Shown here: piece by piece, positions 1 to 6,044 of the stretch | Position numbering within the stretch: position 1 is the first letter of the stretch | Layout: every line of letters begins with the position of its first letter | From: Chloroflexota bacterium | GTDB taxonomy: Bacteria; Chloroflexota; Limnocylindria; Limnocylindrales; CSP1-4 | Assembly: GCA_021777365.1 (NCBI GenBank) | Contig: JAJYDP010000318.1 | Coordinates: 1 to 6,126, forward strand | Length of the DNA stretch: 6,126 nt | Reading direction: 5' to 3' | Program-made: the position numbers and the translations under genes | The notes under the pieces: model-generated | What the model saw: the letters and a program-made list of their open reading frames with translations, nothing else | The model's database searches: none | Told to the model about the DNA's origin: nothing

Positions 1-237
1 GGACATGCCGCTCGGAGGCAGACCATCGGGCGCGGGGTGCTCGGGAGGAAGGCAGAAGCCACGTGGTGCCGCGGCCGGCAGCCCGGCGGCGGGAGGATGA
101 CGACACGAGGTCAGCCGTGGAGGCGGCGATCTTCGGTTGTCGGAGCTCCTGCTGGGAGGGTTCCTTCCAAACAGTGACGGACCTTACTACGGATGGGCGT
201 GGGCTGCCGGGATGGGCCCCTGCCGCTGATCGTCAGG
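1..237. other. Region with no recognised gene, downstream of the amidohydrolase
   Basis: No reading frame here gives a protein I recognise. The plus-strand frames that start here continue as shadows through the antisense of the amidohydrolase. Base composition is somewhat less GC-rich around 165-195 than in the flanking genes, as expected of a non-coding spacer. There is a perfect 8-bp palindrome (GGAGCTCC, 142-149) but no clear stem followed by a T-run that would serve as the amidohydrolase terminator. A tRNA, SRP RNA, RNase P RNA and a cobalamin riboswitch were looked for by eye and not found. The left edge may belong to a gene or RNA that extends outside the window. Confidence 0.4.
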
Positions 238-1434
238 TCAGGCCCAGGAGACCCACCAGACCCGCCAGAGCGCGCCGGGGTCACTCAGCGGGTCGCCGTG
301 CACGAGCGCCAGGTCGCCAGGCCCGCCCTCGCGGATCACGCCGGCATCGGGCACGCCCAGCAGCTCGCCGCCGCGCCACGTTGCCGCCCCGAGCGCCTCC
401 CAGGGCTCCAGGCCCGCCTCGACCAGCGACTCGACTTCCCACGCCAGGTGATTCGCCCGGCCCGAACCGCCGCCGAAGTCGGTGCCGGCGGCGATGGGCA
501 CGCCGGCCCGGTGCGCCAGGCGGATCGACTCGCGGCACTGCGCCAGCCGGTCGAGGATCGCCGCACGCCCCTCCGGTGAGGCGAAGCGGGGGAGGGCCGT
601 GGTGCGGGCGAAGGTGATCCGCGACCGGAACACGGCGAGCGTCGACACGACGTACGCGCCCTGCCTGGCGAGGGTGGCGGCCAGGTCCGCATCGAGCTCG
701 AACCCGTGCTCGATCGCGTCGATGCCGGCGTCCGCGCAGGTCCGTGCCCCGTCCAGGTGCGTCGAGTGGGCCGTCACCCGCGCACCTCTCGCGTGCACGG
801 CCTGGACCACGCGCCGTACCTCGCCGGCCGACCACGGGGGCGTTGCCGGGTCCGGACCATCCATGTAGAGCTTCACCAGGTCGGCGCCGTCGTCGAGCTG
901 CGCGAGGGCGAGGGCCAGGAGCTCGTCGCCGTCGTGCGCATCCACGGCCAGTCCCGGGGCGAACGTGCCGGCGCGTGCCACCCACGTGCCCGCGGCGCGG
1001 ATCTCCGGGTACCCTCGCCGCCCACGCCAGCGATCGCGGATGCCCAGGCTCAGCGCCCGGCGCCGGCCGTCCACGGGGTCGACGGCGATCGTCGCGCCGA
1101 CGTCACGCACCCACCGGACGCCCGCGCCTGTCAGCAGCCGCGCATTCCGCTCGGCCACGGCAAGCTGGGTGGCGGCGGTGTCGCCGAGCCGGTCGATCCA
1201 GTGCGCACCACCCGGCAGCGTGAGGTGGCTGTGGGCGTCGACCATGCCGGGGACGATCGTGCTCCCGCTCGCGTCGATGACCTGGAGGCCGTCCGCCGGT
1301 CCCGGGTCCTCCTCCGCATCGCTGGGACGGATCCAGCGGATCACGCCGTCCTCGATGAGGACGCTGAGGCCGAGCCGCAGCTCCGGCGAACGACCGTCGG
1401 CGACCGCTCCGTCGCGGAGCAGGACTCGGGTCAT
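238..1434 (-). CDS. Metal-dependent amidohydrolase, imidazolonepropionase/prolidase-like (398 aa)
   Basis: This is a cytoplasmic hydrolase of the amidohydrolase superfamily. Visible features: an N-terminal beta-sandwich segment (about residues 1-60), then the metal-site motif DAHSH (His68, His70), a likely carboxylated bridging lysine in VKLY (Lys188), His223 in TAHS, His243 in IEHG and the catalytic Asp319 in GTDF. The C-terminal strand ending in GDLALVHGDPLSD returns to the beta-sandwich, typical of the family. All expected metal ligands are present, so it should be active. No signal peptide is seen. The pattern (HxH, K, H, H, D) resembles the subfamily of imidazolonepropionase-like and Xaa-Pro or Xaa-Arg dipeptidase enzymes, but the substrate cannot be read from the sequence. 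The start was chosen at ATG 1434-1432 because GGAGAGG lies 6 nt upstream; an in-frame ATG at 1449 (403 aa) overlaps that site and lacks its own. It begins 40 bp after the GreA-fusion stop on the same strand, so the two are probably co-transcribed. Confidence 0.88.
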   Translation of the reverse strand: MTRVLLRDGAVADGRSPELRLGLSVLIEDGVIRWIRPSDAEEDPGPADGLQVIDASGSTIVPGMVDAHSHLTLPGGAHWIDRLGDTAATQLAVAERNARLLTGAGVRWVRDVGATIAVDPVDGRRRALSLGIRDRWRGRRGYPEIRAAGTWVARAGTFAPGLAVDAHDGDELLALALAQLDDGADLVKLYMDGPDPATPPWSAGEVRRVVQAVHARGARVTAHSTHLDGARTCADAGIDAIEHGFELDADLAATLARQGAYVVSTLAVFRSRITFARTTALPRFASPEGRAAILDRLAQCRESIRLAHRAGVPIAAGTDFGGGSGRANHLAWEVESLVEAGLEPWEALGAATWRGGELLGVPDAGVIREGGPGDLALVHGDPLSDPGALWRVWWVSWA

Positions 1435-1440
1435 AGCTGG

Positions 1441-1447
1441 CCTCTCC
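1441..1447 (-). promoter_or_regulatory. Shine-Dalgarno site of the amidohydrolase gene
   Basis: On the minus strand this reads GGAGAGG, with a 6-nt spacer to ATG at 1434-1432. It decides the start: the longer frame upstream is antisense-free read-through over the end of the GreA gene and contains nothing family-like. Confidence 0.7.
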
Positions 1448-1474
1448 ATTGCGACGCCCGTTTTCCGCCGCCGG

Positions 1475-2845
1475 TTACCGCAGCTCCACGATCCGGTAGC
1501 GCAGATCGCCGACCGGCGCGCGCACCACCACGTCGTCCCCGGCGCGATGGCCGAGCAGGGCGATCCCGATCGGGGACGTGTTCGAGATACGGCCCTCGGC
1601 AGGCCGGGCCTCGCTCGACCCGACGATCGTGTAGGTTTCCTCGCCATCGGGCGACTCGACCACCACGGTCGAGCCCAGCACCACCTCGTCAACGCCCGAC
1701 GGCGCCTGGATGATGATGGCGTGACGGATCATCGCCTCGAGCTGGGCGATACGGCCCTCGGCGAACGACTGCTCCTTGCGCGCGGCCTCGTAGTCGGCGT
1801 TCTCGCTCAGGTCGCCCAGCTCACGCGCCGCGCGGACGCGGGCGATGATCTCGGGACGCCGCACGCGGACGAGATCGTCGAGCTCCTCCCGCAGGCGCGC
1901 GAGGCCGTCGGCCGTGACGTGGACCGGCCCGAGCTGCCGGGACGGCGGAGGCGGGGCGGCGGCACGCCGCTGTGCGGCCGACGGAGATGGGGAGCCCCGG
2001 CGCCGCGGCTCGACAGATGATGACGGGGCGGGGGCGTGCCGTGGCCGGTTCGCCGCCGGCGACGGTGTGCCCGTTCGACCCCCGGCCCGGGCGCCGGCGG
2101 CCGGGGTCTCCGCAGTCCCGGGCCCTCGGCTCGTGCCGCCCGTGGCACGGCCCCTGGGCGCCATCGCGAGCTCGCTCGAGACCGCGTTGCCCGGTGGGAG
2201 GGTCACCACGCGGCGCGGCTCGACGCGCGGCGTGGTGACCGGCGCCTCGAGCAGGTCGCCGGTGATGCCGTGGTCCTTGGGCAGGCCGGTGGGCGTCGCC
2301 ATGTTGGCGAACGGCACCACGACCGTCGGGTCGTGCAGGGCCGCAACCGCGGCCGGGTCGACGGCCTGCGCGAACGCGGCGAGGATCGCGTCCTCGTATT
2401 CCTCCGGCGCGTCGGTCTCCGCCCACCAGACGCGGGCCTGGTTCAGGCCGCGGAGCGTCTTGAGCCAGCCGCCGCCGGCATGCGGCGCGGGGTCGCCAAG
2501 CGGTGTCCGCACCAGCTCGTCGACGCGGCGGCCGATCGCCTCGGCGGTCGACCCGACGTACAGCACGACCTGGTCGGAGAGCCAGAACGATGTCAGCCGC
2601 TGGGCCAGTTCCTTGCCCGCCGGCCGGTGCCCGTCCAGCTCCAGCGTCGGGACGCGCTCGATCCAGGTGCCGACAGGGGAGAGATCCACGGGTGCCCCCG
2701 GGAGCGGCGCCGGCAGCTCGACGAGATACACACCCGGGCGCACGCTGCGGACGGGCGACCCCCAGCGGACCGGCCCATCGGCCAGGAGTCCCACGACCCG
2801 CAGGAGATCCACGGCGCCCGCCGTCCGCCTGGTCACGTCCGCCAC
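1475..2845 (-). CDS. GIY-YIG-like nuclease domain fused to transcription elongation factor GreA (456 aa)
   Basis: Three parts are visible. Residues about 36-165 form a GIY-YIG-like domain: GVYLVELP (38-45) carries the GIY half, LYVGST (95-100) the YIG half, followed by IGRRV (Arg106/107), PHAGGGWLKTL (121-131) and EEYEDAI (148-154), which may supply the catalytic Glu. Residues about 204-303 are a Pro/Ala/Arg/Ser-rich, probably disordered linker. Residues about 306-456 are a complete GreA: the N-terminal coiled coil with the tip motif GDLSENADYEAA (344-355; Asp345 and Glu348 correspond to the acidic pair that chelates Mg in the RNA-polymerase secondary channel), then the FKBP-like domain with LGSTV, YTIVGS and SPIGIALLG. 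Ordinary GreA is about 158 aa. GreA stimulates cleavage of backtracked transcripts; GIY-YIG domains cut DNA in repair, restriction and mobile elements. The GTG start at 2845 has GAGGTG 5 nt upstream; a GTG at 2836 is 14 nt from it and less likely. ATG 2164-2162 (Met228) could yield a linker-GreA form. The joint function is inference. Confidence 0.87.
   Translation of the reverse strand: MADVTRRTAGAVDLLRVVGLLADGPVRWGSPVRSVRPGVYLVELPAPLPGAPVDLSPVGTWIERVPTLELDGHRPAGKELAQRLTSFWLSDQVVLYVGSTAEAIGRRVDELVRTPLGDPAPHAGGGWLKTLRGLNQARVWWAETDAPEEYEDAILAAFAQAVDPAAVAALHDPTVVVPFANMATPTGLPKDHGITGDLLEAPVTTPRVEPRRVVTLPPGNAVSSELAMAPRGRATGGTSRGPGTAETPAAGARAGGRTGTPSPAANRPRHAPAPSSSVEPRRRGSPSPSAAQRRAAAPPPPSRQLGPVHVTADGLARLREELDDLVRVRRPEIIARVRAARELGDLSENADYEAARKEQSFAEGRIAQLEAMIRHAIIIQAPSGVDEVVLGSTVVVESPDGEETYTIVGSSEARPAEGRISNTSPIGIALLGHRAGDDVVVRAPVGDLRYRIVELR
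2201..2240 (-). repeat. Long inverted repeat (17-bp arms, one mismatch, 6-nt loop) inside the fusion gene
   Basis: The left arm is 2201-2217, the loop is GCTCGA (2218-2223) and the right arm is 2224-2240. The outer 11 bp (GGTCACCACGC / GCGTGGTGACC) are perfect, followed by one mismatch and 5 more pairs. In the mRNA it would be a very stable GC-rich hairpin. It covers codons of about residues 202-216 (around TTPRVEPRRVVT), where the GIY-YIG part gives way to the disordered linker. It has no T-run after it. It may pause RNA polymerase or the ribosome between domains, or be a fossil of the fusion event; neither is shown. Confidence 0.6.
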
Positions 2846-2850
2846 CCGTT

Positions 2851-2856
2851 CACCTC
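2851..2856 (-). promoter_or_regulatory. Shine-Dalgarno site deciding the GTG start of the GIY-YIG-GreA gene
   Basis: The minus strand reads GAGGTG, 5 nt before GTG at 2845-2843. No in-frame ATG lies nearby, and upstream codons read back through the antisense of the PPK2 gene, so the GTG is the best supported start. Confidence 0.65.
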
Positions 2857-2870
2857 GCGCTGCTGATGCG

Positions 2871-2893
2871 GCCACCGGCCGTCGGCCGGTGGC
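2871..2893 (-). promoter_or_regulatory. Perfect 10-bp inverted repeat in the leader of the GreA-fusion gene
   Basis: GCCACCGGCC (2871-2880) and GGCCGGTGGC (2884-2893) are exact reverse complements separated by GTC. The repeat lies 14 nt upstream of the Shine-Dalgarno site and about 30 nt downstream of the candidate -10 element. It could be a regulator's operator or an RNA hairpin in the 5' leader. It is not followed by a T-run, so a classical terminator is unlikely. Confidence 0.45.
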
Positions 2894-2924
2894 GGGGCTG
2901 CCCACGGCCCGATCACGGCTACCC

Positions 2925-2953
2925 ACCCTACGCGACCGGCGCATCCTTGTCAT
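2925..2953 (-). promoter_or_regulatory. Candidate sigma-70-type promoter for the GIY-YIG-GreA gene
   Basis: On the minus strand, ATGACA (2953-2948; 5 of 6 match to TTGACA) is followed after exactly 17 nt by TAGGGT (2930-2925; TAnnnT form). This predicts a start of transcription near 2918 and a leader of about 70 nt that includes the 10-bp inverted repeat. Found by eye; a chance match is possible. Confidence 0.4.
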
Positions 2954-3076
2954 GGAGGCGGTCCCGCGGTGGCCGGGCCGGGGCACGTGCGGGCCGGGGT
3001 TCGTGGCCGCACGCGCGGAGATGGTGCTGGCGTACGATCGGCGCGACCGCGCGACCTCGGCCGGTCGCAGCGCGAC

Positions 3077-3083
3077 GGGAGAA
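3077..3083 (+). promoter_or_regulatory. Shine-Dalgarno site of the PPK2 gene
   Basis: GGGAGAA is followed after 5 nt by ATG 3089-3091. It favours the 297-aa protein over the in-frame ATG at 2969, whose extra 40 residues are low-complexity Arg/Gly and overlap the probable promoter region. Confidence 0.65.
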
Positions 3084-3088
3084 CCGGC

Positions 3089-3982
3089 ATGCCGAAGGAC
3101 CAGGGTCGGCGTGATCACCACGGGCGTGGCGAGTCGGTGTCGGAGAGCGCGTCCGGTCCGCCCTCGCCTGGCTCCGCTGAGGTCGGCGAGACCCACGAAG
3201 GGCCCGTGCTGCTCGACCGCAGGAGTTACGAGAGCGAGCTCGCCAGGCTGCAGGTCGAGCTGGTCAAGCTCCAGGAATGGATCCGCGCGCAGGGCCGGAT
3301 GGTCGTGGTCATCTTCGAGGGGCGCGACGCGGCCGGGAAGGGCGGCGTGATCCAGCGGATCACCCAGCCGCTGAACCCCCGATACGCGCGCGTGGCGGCC
3401 CTCGCCGCGCCCACCGAGCGGGAGCGCACGCAGTGGTACTTCCAGCGCTACGTGGCCCACCTGCCGGCGGCGGGCGAGATCGTGCTGTTCGATCGGAGCT
3501 GGTACAACCGCGCGGGAGTCGAGCGCGTGATGGGCTTCTGCACCGAGGAGGAGTACCGCGAGTTCCTGCGTTCGTGCCCCGAGTTCGAGCGGATGCTGAT
3601 CCGGTCCGGGATCACCCTGGTCAAGTACTGGTTCTCGGTCAGTGACGAGGAGCAGGAGCGGCGGTTCCAGGACCGCATCGCCGACCCGACGAAGCGCTGG
3701 AAGCTCAGCCCCATGGACCTGGAGTCGCGGGCGCGATGGGTGGAGTACTCGAGGGCCAAGGACGAGATGTTCGCGTACACGGACATCAAGCAGTCGCCCT
3801 GGTGGGTCGTGCCGTCCGATGACAAGCGCCGTGCCCGGCTCAACTGCATCCACCACCTGCTCTCGATGGTGCCGTACGAGGACCTGACGCCCGAGCCGAT
3901 CGTGCTCCCGCCGCGCCAGCCGGACACCGGCTACGTCCGGCCCCCGATGAGCGACCAGACGTTCGTCCCCCAGGTGTACTGA
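3089..3982 (+). CDS. Polyphosphate kinase 2, class I (297 aa)
   Basis: PPK2 enzymes transfer phosphate between inorganic polyphosphate and nucleotides in the cytoplasm; class I members mainly convert NDP to NTP. The first 45 or so residues are polar, probably disordered, followed by a heptad-like helix (SYESELARLQVELVKLQEW). Then come the Walker A motif GRDAAGKGG (78-86), the segment NPRYARVAAL, the conserved ERTQWYFQRYV (112-122), the Walker B region LFDRSWYNRAGVE (133-145), the lid KRWKLSPMD (202-210) and PWWVVPSDDKRRARLNCI (237-254). These wordings match the single-domain class I type (P. aeruginosa-like), and no key residue is missing. Length is normal for the type. It is divergent from the GreA-fusion gene with 243 bp between starts, and convergent with the CAP gene. 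A TACGAT at 3033-3038 could be its -10 box, but I see no convincing -35. Preference for ADP or GDP cannot be read from the sequence. Confidence 0.93.
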   Translation: MPKDQGRRDHHGRGESVSESASGPPSPGSAEVGETHEGPVLLDRRSYESELARLQVELVKLQEWIRAQGRMVVVIFEGRDAAGKGGVIQRITQPLNPRYARVAALAAPTERERTQWYFQRYVAHLPAAGEIVLFDRSWYNRAGVERVMGFCTEEEYREFLRSCPEFERMLIRSGITLVKYWFSVSDEEQERRFQDRIADPTKRWKLSPMDLESRARWVEYSRAKDEMFAYTDIKQSPWWVVPSDDKRRARLNCIHHLLSMVPYEDLTPEPIVLPPRQPDTGYVRPPMSDQTFVPQVY

Positions 3983-3990
3983 CCCCGCGA

Positions 3991-4023
3991 CGCCGGGCGC
4001 GGCTCTCGATGCACTGCCCGGCG
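3991..4023. terminator. Possible stem-loop between convergent genes
   Basis: CGCCGGGC (3991-3998) and GCCCGGCG (4016-4023) are perfect reverse complements with a 17-nt loop, 8 nt after the PPK2 stop and 36 nt after the CAP-gene stop on the other strand. There is no T-run on either side and the loop is long, so a role as a bidirectional terminator is only suggested by position. Confidence 0.3.
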
Positions 4024-4059
4024 GCTCCGCGCGCGCATCCGGCCGCCGCGTCGACGGAA

Positions 4060-4893
4060 TCAGGGGGCCACGATCGTGATCGGCCAGGAACGCCGCACGA
4101 CGACGCCGATCGCGTCCACGACGACGAGGCGCAGCACATGGGCACCGACGCTCCATGACGCAAACGAGACCCGAGGGCCGCTGCCGATCCGCCTGGCGTC
4201 CACGTACCAGCCCATCCGGTAGGGGTAGGCGCCGCCGGTGACGGTCGCCCATGCGGTGACCCGCGTGCCGGCCGCGATCCGGCGAGCGACGTGGCCCGCC
4301 GCGGCGACGGGCGGAAGGCTGATCGCGACCGGGCCGTCCATGAACAGGACGGTGAAGTAATCCCGGCCGTCGGAGCTCCGGTATGCCCCGACCCCGATCG
4401 CGTCGTAGTGCGCCCCGAGGATGTTCGCGAGGTGCTCCGGCGAAGCCAGGAAGACGTGCTCCATCATGGTGGTCGCGGCACCCGCCGGGGCACTGGTCCA
4501 GCCGATGTTCTCCGCCACATAGGAGAACCTGATCCCCGTCGCGCGCATCACGTCGAAGACGGTCGTGTTCGCCGGCGGTATCTGGTGGCCGAAGTACCCG
4601 CGCTGCGCCATGTCGCGGCTGCGCCAGCGTGCGAGCGAGGCGAGGCGCGCATCCATCGCGAGCGGCGGCAGCCCTGTCGAGGCACGGGCGTCGTTGGTGA
4701 GGGCGACGAGCAGCTGCTCGGCGGCGGGGCTGTAGGCGCGGACACCCCACGTGGTGGGTGCCGGCGGAAGGACGGCGGCGGACACCTGCCCGGTGGATGG
4801 CGGAAACGCCACCGCGAACGTCGGCAGCCCGAGGGCGCCGATGAGCATGGCCGCCACGGCGGCGCGCCGTGAGGGCGCGAGACGTTGGCGCAT
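4060..4893 (-). CDS. Secreted CAP/SCP-domain protein with C-terminal Ig/PKD-like domain (277 aa)
   Basis: Residues 1-29 are a Sec-type signal peptide: arginines at 2, 4, 9 and 10, a hydrophobic stretch (about 11-27), and AVA before a likely cut after residue 29. The mature protein begins with a Pro/Thr-rich stretch. A CAP (SCP/PR-1) domain occupies about 57-188: LTNDARASTGLPPL, then YFGH (His103), AENIGW (Glu128), MMEHVFLASPEHLANIL (Glu145, Glu153, His154), and GVGAY plus YFTVLFMDG at the end. The His/Glu cavity typical of the family is thus present. Residues about 195-277 look like a single beta-sandwich of Ig or PKD type (AWATVTGG, YRMGWYVD, GAHVLRLVVVDA). No sortase or lipobox motif is seen, so release outside the cell or loose wall association is likely. 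Bacterial members have no agreed activity. The ATG at 4893 has GGAG 10 nt upstream, a rather long spacing. It reads in the same direction as the S49 peptidase 182 bp upstream. Confidence 0.88.
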   Translation of the reverse strand: MRQRLAPSRRAAVAAMLIGALGLPTFAVAFPPSTGQVSAAVLPPAPTTWGVRAYSPAAEQLLVALTNDARASTGLPPLAMDARLASLARWRSRDMAQRGYFGHQIPPANTTVFDVMRATGIRFSYVAENIGWTSAPAGAATTMMEHVFLASPEHLANILGAHYDAIGVGAYRSSDGRDYFTVLFMDGPVAISLPPVAAAGHVARRIAAGTRVTAWATVTGGAYPYRMGWYVDARRIGSGPRVSFASWSVGAHVLRLVVVDAIGVVVRRSWPITIVAP

Positions 4894-5075
4894 GAAAAAG
4901 GAACTCCGTGCCCGAACGGCTCCCGGACGCGGAGGAATGCCGATCGGCGTTGCCTGCTGTCACCGGTACTGTGCCCGAAAACGCGGCACCCTGCTCGGCG
5001 CGCGGGCACCGGCCCCGGCGGCGAGGCCTGGCGCGTTCCGGTGGGCCGTCGCAGTCCGACCGGCCCGACCGGCGG
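4894..5075 (-). promoter_or_regulatory. Spacer upstream of the CAP gene, with palindrome at 4939-4948
   Basis: This 182-bp gap between the S49 peptidase stop and the CAP-gene start holds no gene. GCCGATCGGC (4939-4948) is a perfect 10-bp palindrome 46-55 nt before the CAP start; with near-symmetric flanks (AAT/GTT) it is operator-like. On the minus strand GTGACA (5 of 6 to a -35 box) lies just upstream of it, but no good -10 follows at 16-18 nt. Next to the peptidase stop there are direct repeats of CCGGTCGG. No T-run terminator is visible. Confidence 0.3.
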
Positions 5076-6029
5076 CTACAGGCCCCGGTATCGGTCGGTC
5101 AGGCGCGCCTCGATCTCGTCCGCGAGGGCGACCGTGGCCCGGCCCACCACGCGATCCATGAGCCGGCCGAGCAGCGGCTGGCGCAAGCGGACGCGCGACG
5201 CCTTTGCCGGCACGCCCGCCAGCTCGGCCGCCACCTCGACGGCCCGCTCGAGGTCGCCGATCTCGTCGACGAGGCCGAGCTCCAGCGCGCGCCGGCCGAG
5301 CCACACCTCACCGGTCGCCAGCTCGCGGACCCGCTCTACCGATACGTGCCGGGCGGTGGCGACGCGCTGGACGAACGCCTCGTAGATGGCGTCCACCAGC
5401 TCCTGCTCCTTGGCGCGCTCCTCCTCCGACTCGTCGCGCCATGGCGCGCCCATGTCTTTCAGACGCCCCGCCTTCCGGACCGTCACGCTCACGCCGGCCC
5501 GGTCCAGCAGGCGCGACACGCGTGGCCCGGCGGAGATGACGCCGATCGAGCCGACGATCGCGGTGGGGTTCGCCAGGATGCGCCGCGCGGGGAGGGCGGC
5601 GAGGTAGGCGCCCGAGGCGCCTGTGCCCCGGATCGCGGCGACCAGCGGCTTGGCCCGGGCGAGGCGCTCGAAGGCAAGGAACAGGTCGTCGGACGCGGAG
5701 GCGGAGCCACCGGGCGAGTCGATGTCGAGGACGACCGCCGGAACCCGACGCGAATCACGGAGCCGCGCCGCGAGCTCGACCAGGCTCGCGCTCCGCCCAG
5801 CGCCCACGATCGGGCCATACAGGCGGATCAATGCCACGCGGCCGAGCGGCACGCGCACGTGGATGCCCGGCACGAGCCGTGCGAGCCGCTCGCGCAGCGG
5901 CGGCGCCGGGTCGGGACGGGTCGCCCCGTGGACCGGAACGGCGGGGTCCGGACGTGTCCCGGTGTCGCCCGGGTGCGCGTCGCCGGATCCGCGCGGGGCT
6001 GGATCCGGCTGGATCGATCGGACGGGCAT
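5076..6029 (-). CDS. S49-family serine peptidase, SppA-like, without membrane anchor (317 aa)
   Basis: Peptidases of family S49 (SppA) use a Ser-Lys dyad to degrade leftover signal peptides or other membrane-associated peptides. The core begins at RVALIRLYGPI (64-74), then VVLDIDSPGGSASAS (99-113), IRGTGASGAYLAAL with the nucleophile Ser139, NPTAIVGSIGVI (154-165) and GRLKDMGAPWR with the likely general base Lys191. The 52-residue gap between Ser and Lys equals that of short bacterial SppA enzymes. The tail GEVWLGRRALELGLVDEIGDLERAV is also typical. Unlike most SppA proteins, there is no N-terminal hydrophobic helix: residues 1-45 are Pro/Asp/Arg-rich, with PDPA three times (8-11, 27-30, 39-42). 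It may be cytoplasmic or peripherally bound, or assembled differently. The ATG at 6029 lacks a good Shine-Dalgarno site; a GTG near residue 53 is an alternative start and would also lack an anchor. Confidence 0.88.
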   Translation of the reverse strand: MPVRSIQPDPAPRGSGDAHPGDTGTRPDPAVPVHGATRPDPAPPLRERLARLVPGIHVRVPLGRVALIRLYGPIVGAGRSASLVELAARLRDSRRVPAVVLDIDSPGGSASASDDLFLAFERLARAKPLVAAIRGTGASGAYLAALPARRILANPTAIVGSIGVISAGPRVSRLLDRAGVSVTVRKAGRLKDMGAPWRDESEEERAKEQELVDAIYEAFVQRVATARHVSVERVRELATGEVWLGRRALELGLVDEIGDLERAVEVAAELAGVPAKASRVRLRQPLLGRLMDRVVGRATVALADEIEARLTDRYRGL

Positions 6030-6038
6030 GTTCCGGGG

Positions 6039-6044
6039 AGCCTA
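6039..6044 (-). promoter_or_regulatory. Possible -10 element giving a leaderless S49 peptidase mRNA
   Basis: The minus strand reads TAGGCT (TAnnnT form) ending 9 nt before the ATG at 6029. A start of transcription about 7 nt downstream would fall at or next to the ATG. This would explain the missing Shine-Dalgarno site. A weak -35 (CTGTCG, 6067-6062; 3 of 6) lies 17 nt upstream. Confidence 0.3.

Noticed and set aside
63..80. T-box-like core (TGGTGCCGCGG) on the plus strand
   Set aside because: It differs from the conserved TGGNACCGCG core at the invariant A, has no visible stem I or terminator partner, and no aminoacyl-tRNA synthetase or amino-acid gene follows on that strand.
706..2020. Long plus-strand open frames over the amidohydrolase and GreA genes
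   Set aside because: They are antisense to two well-recognised genes, have Arg/Pro-rich composition and no recognisable motif.
3043..3068. Short inverted repeat GCGACCG / CGGTCGC upstream of PPK2
   Set aside because: Seven-bp GC arms with alternative pairings are expected by chance at this base composition, and nothing else supports a regulatory role.
4291..4872. Plus-strand frame antisense to the CAP gene (193 codons)
   Set aside because: No domain or ribosome site, biased Arg/Gly composition, and the opposite strand has a clear signal peptide and CAP motifs.
2846..4963. Very long minus-strand open frame extending the GreA-fusion gene to over 1,100 codons
   Set aside because: The extension is antisense to PPK2 and out of frame with the CAP gene, its residues are Arg/Pro/Gly/Ala-rich without any domain, and a good Shine-Dalgarno site marks the real start at 2845. 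Lack of stops follows from high GC.
5925..6020. Repeat-like GC-rich stretch with several GGATC(C) and CGGGTC copies
   Set aside because: The repeats follow from the PDPA and Pro/Arg-rich coding of the S49 peptidase N-terminus; no regular unit or spacing suggests CRISPR or a mobile-element end.
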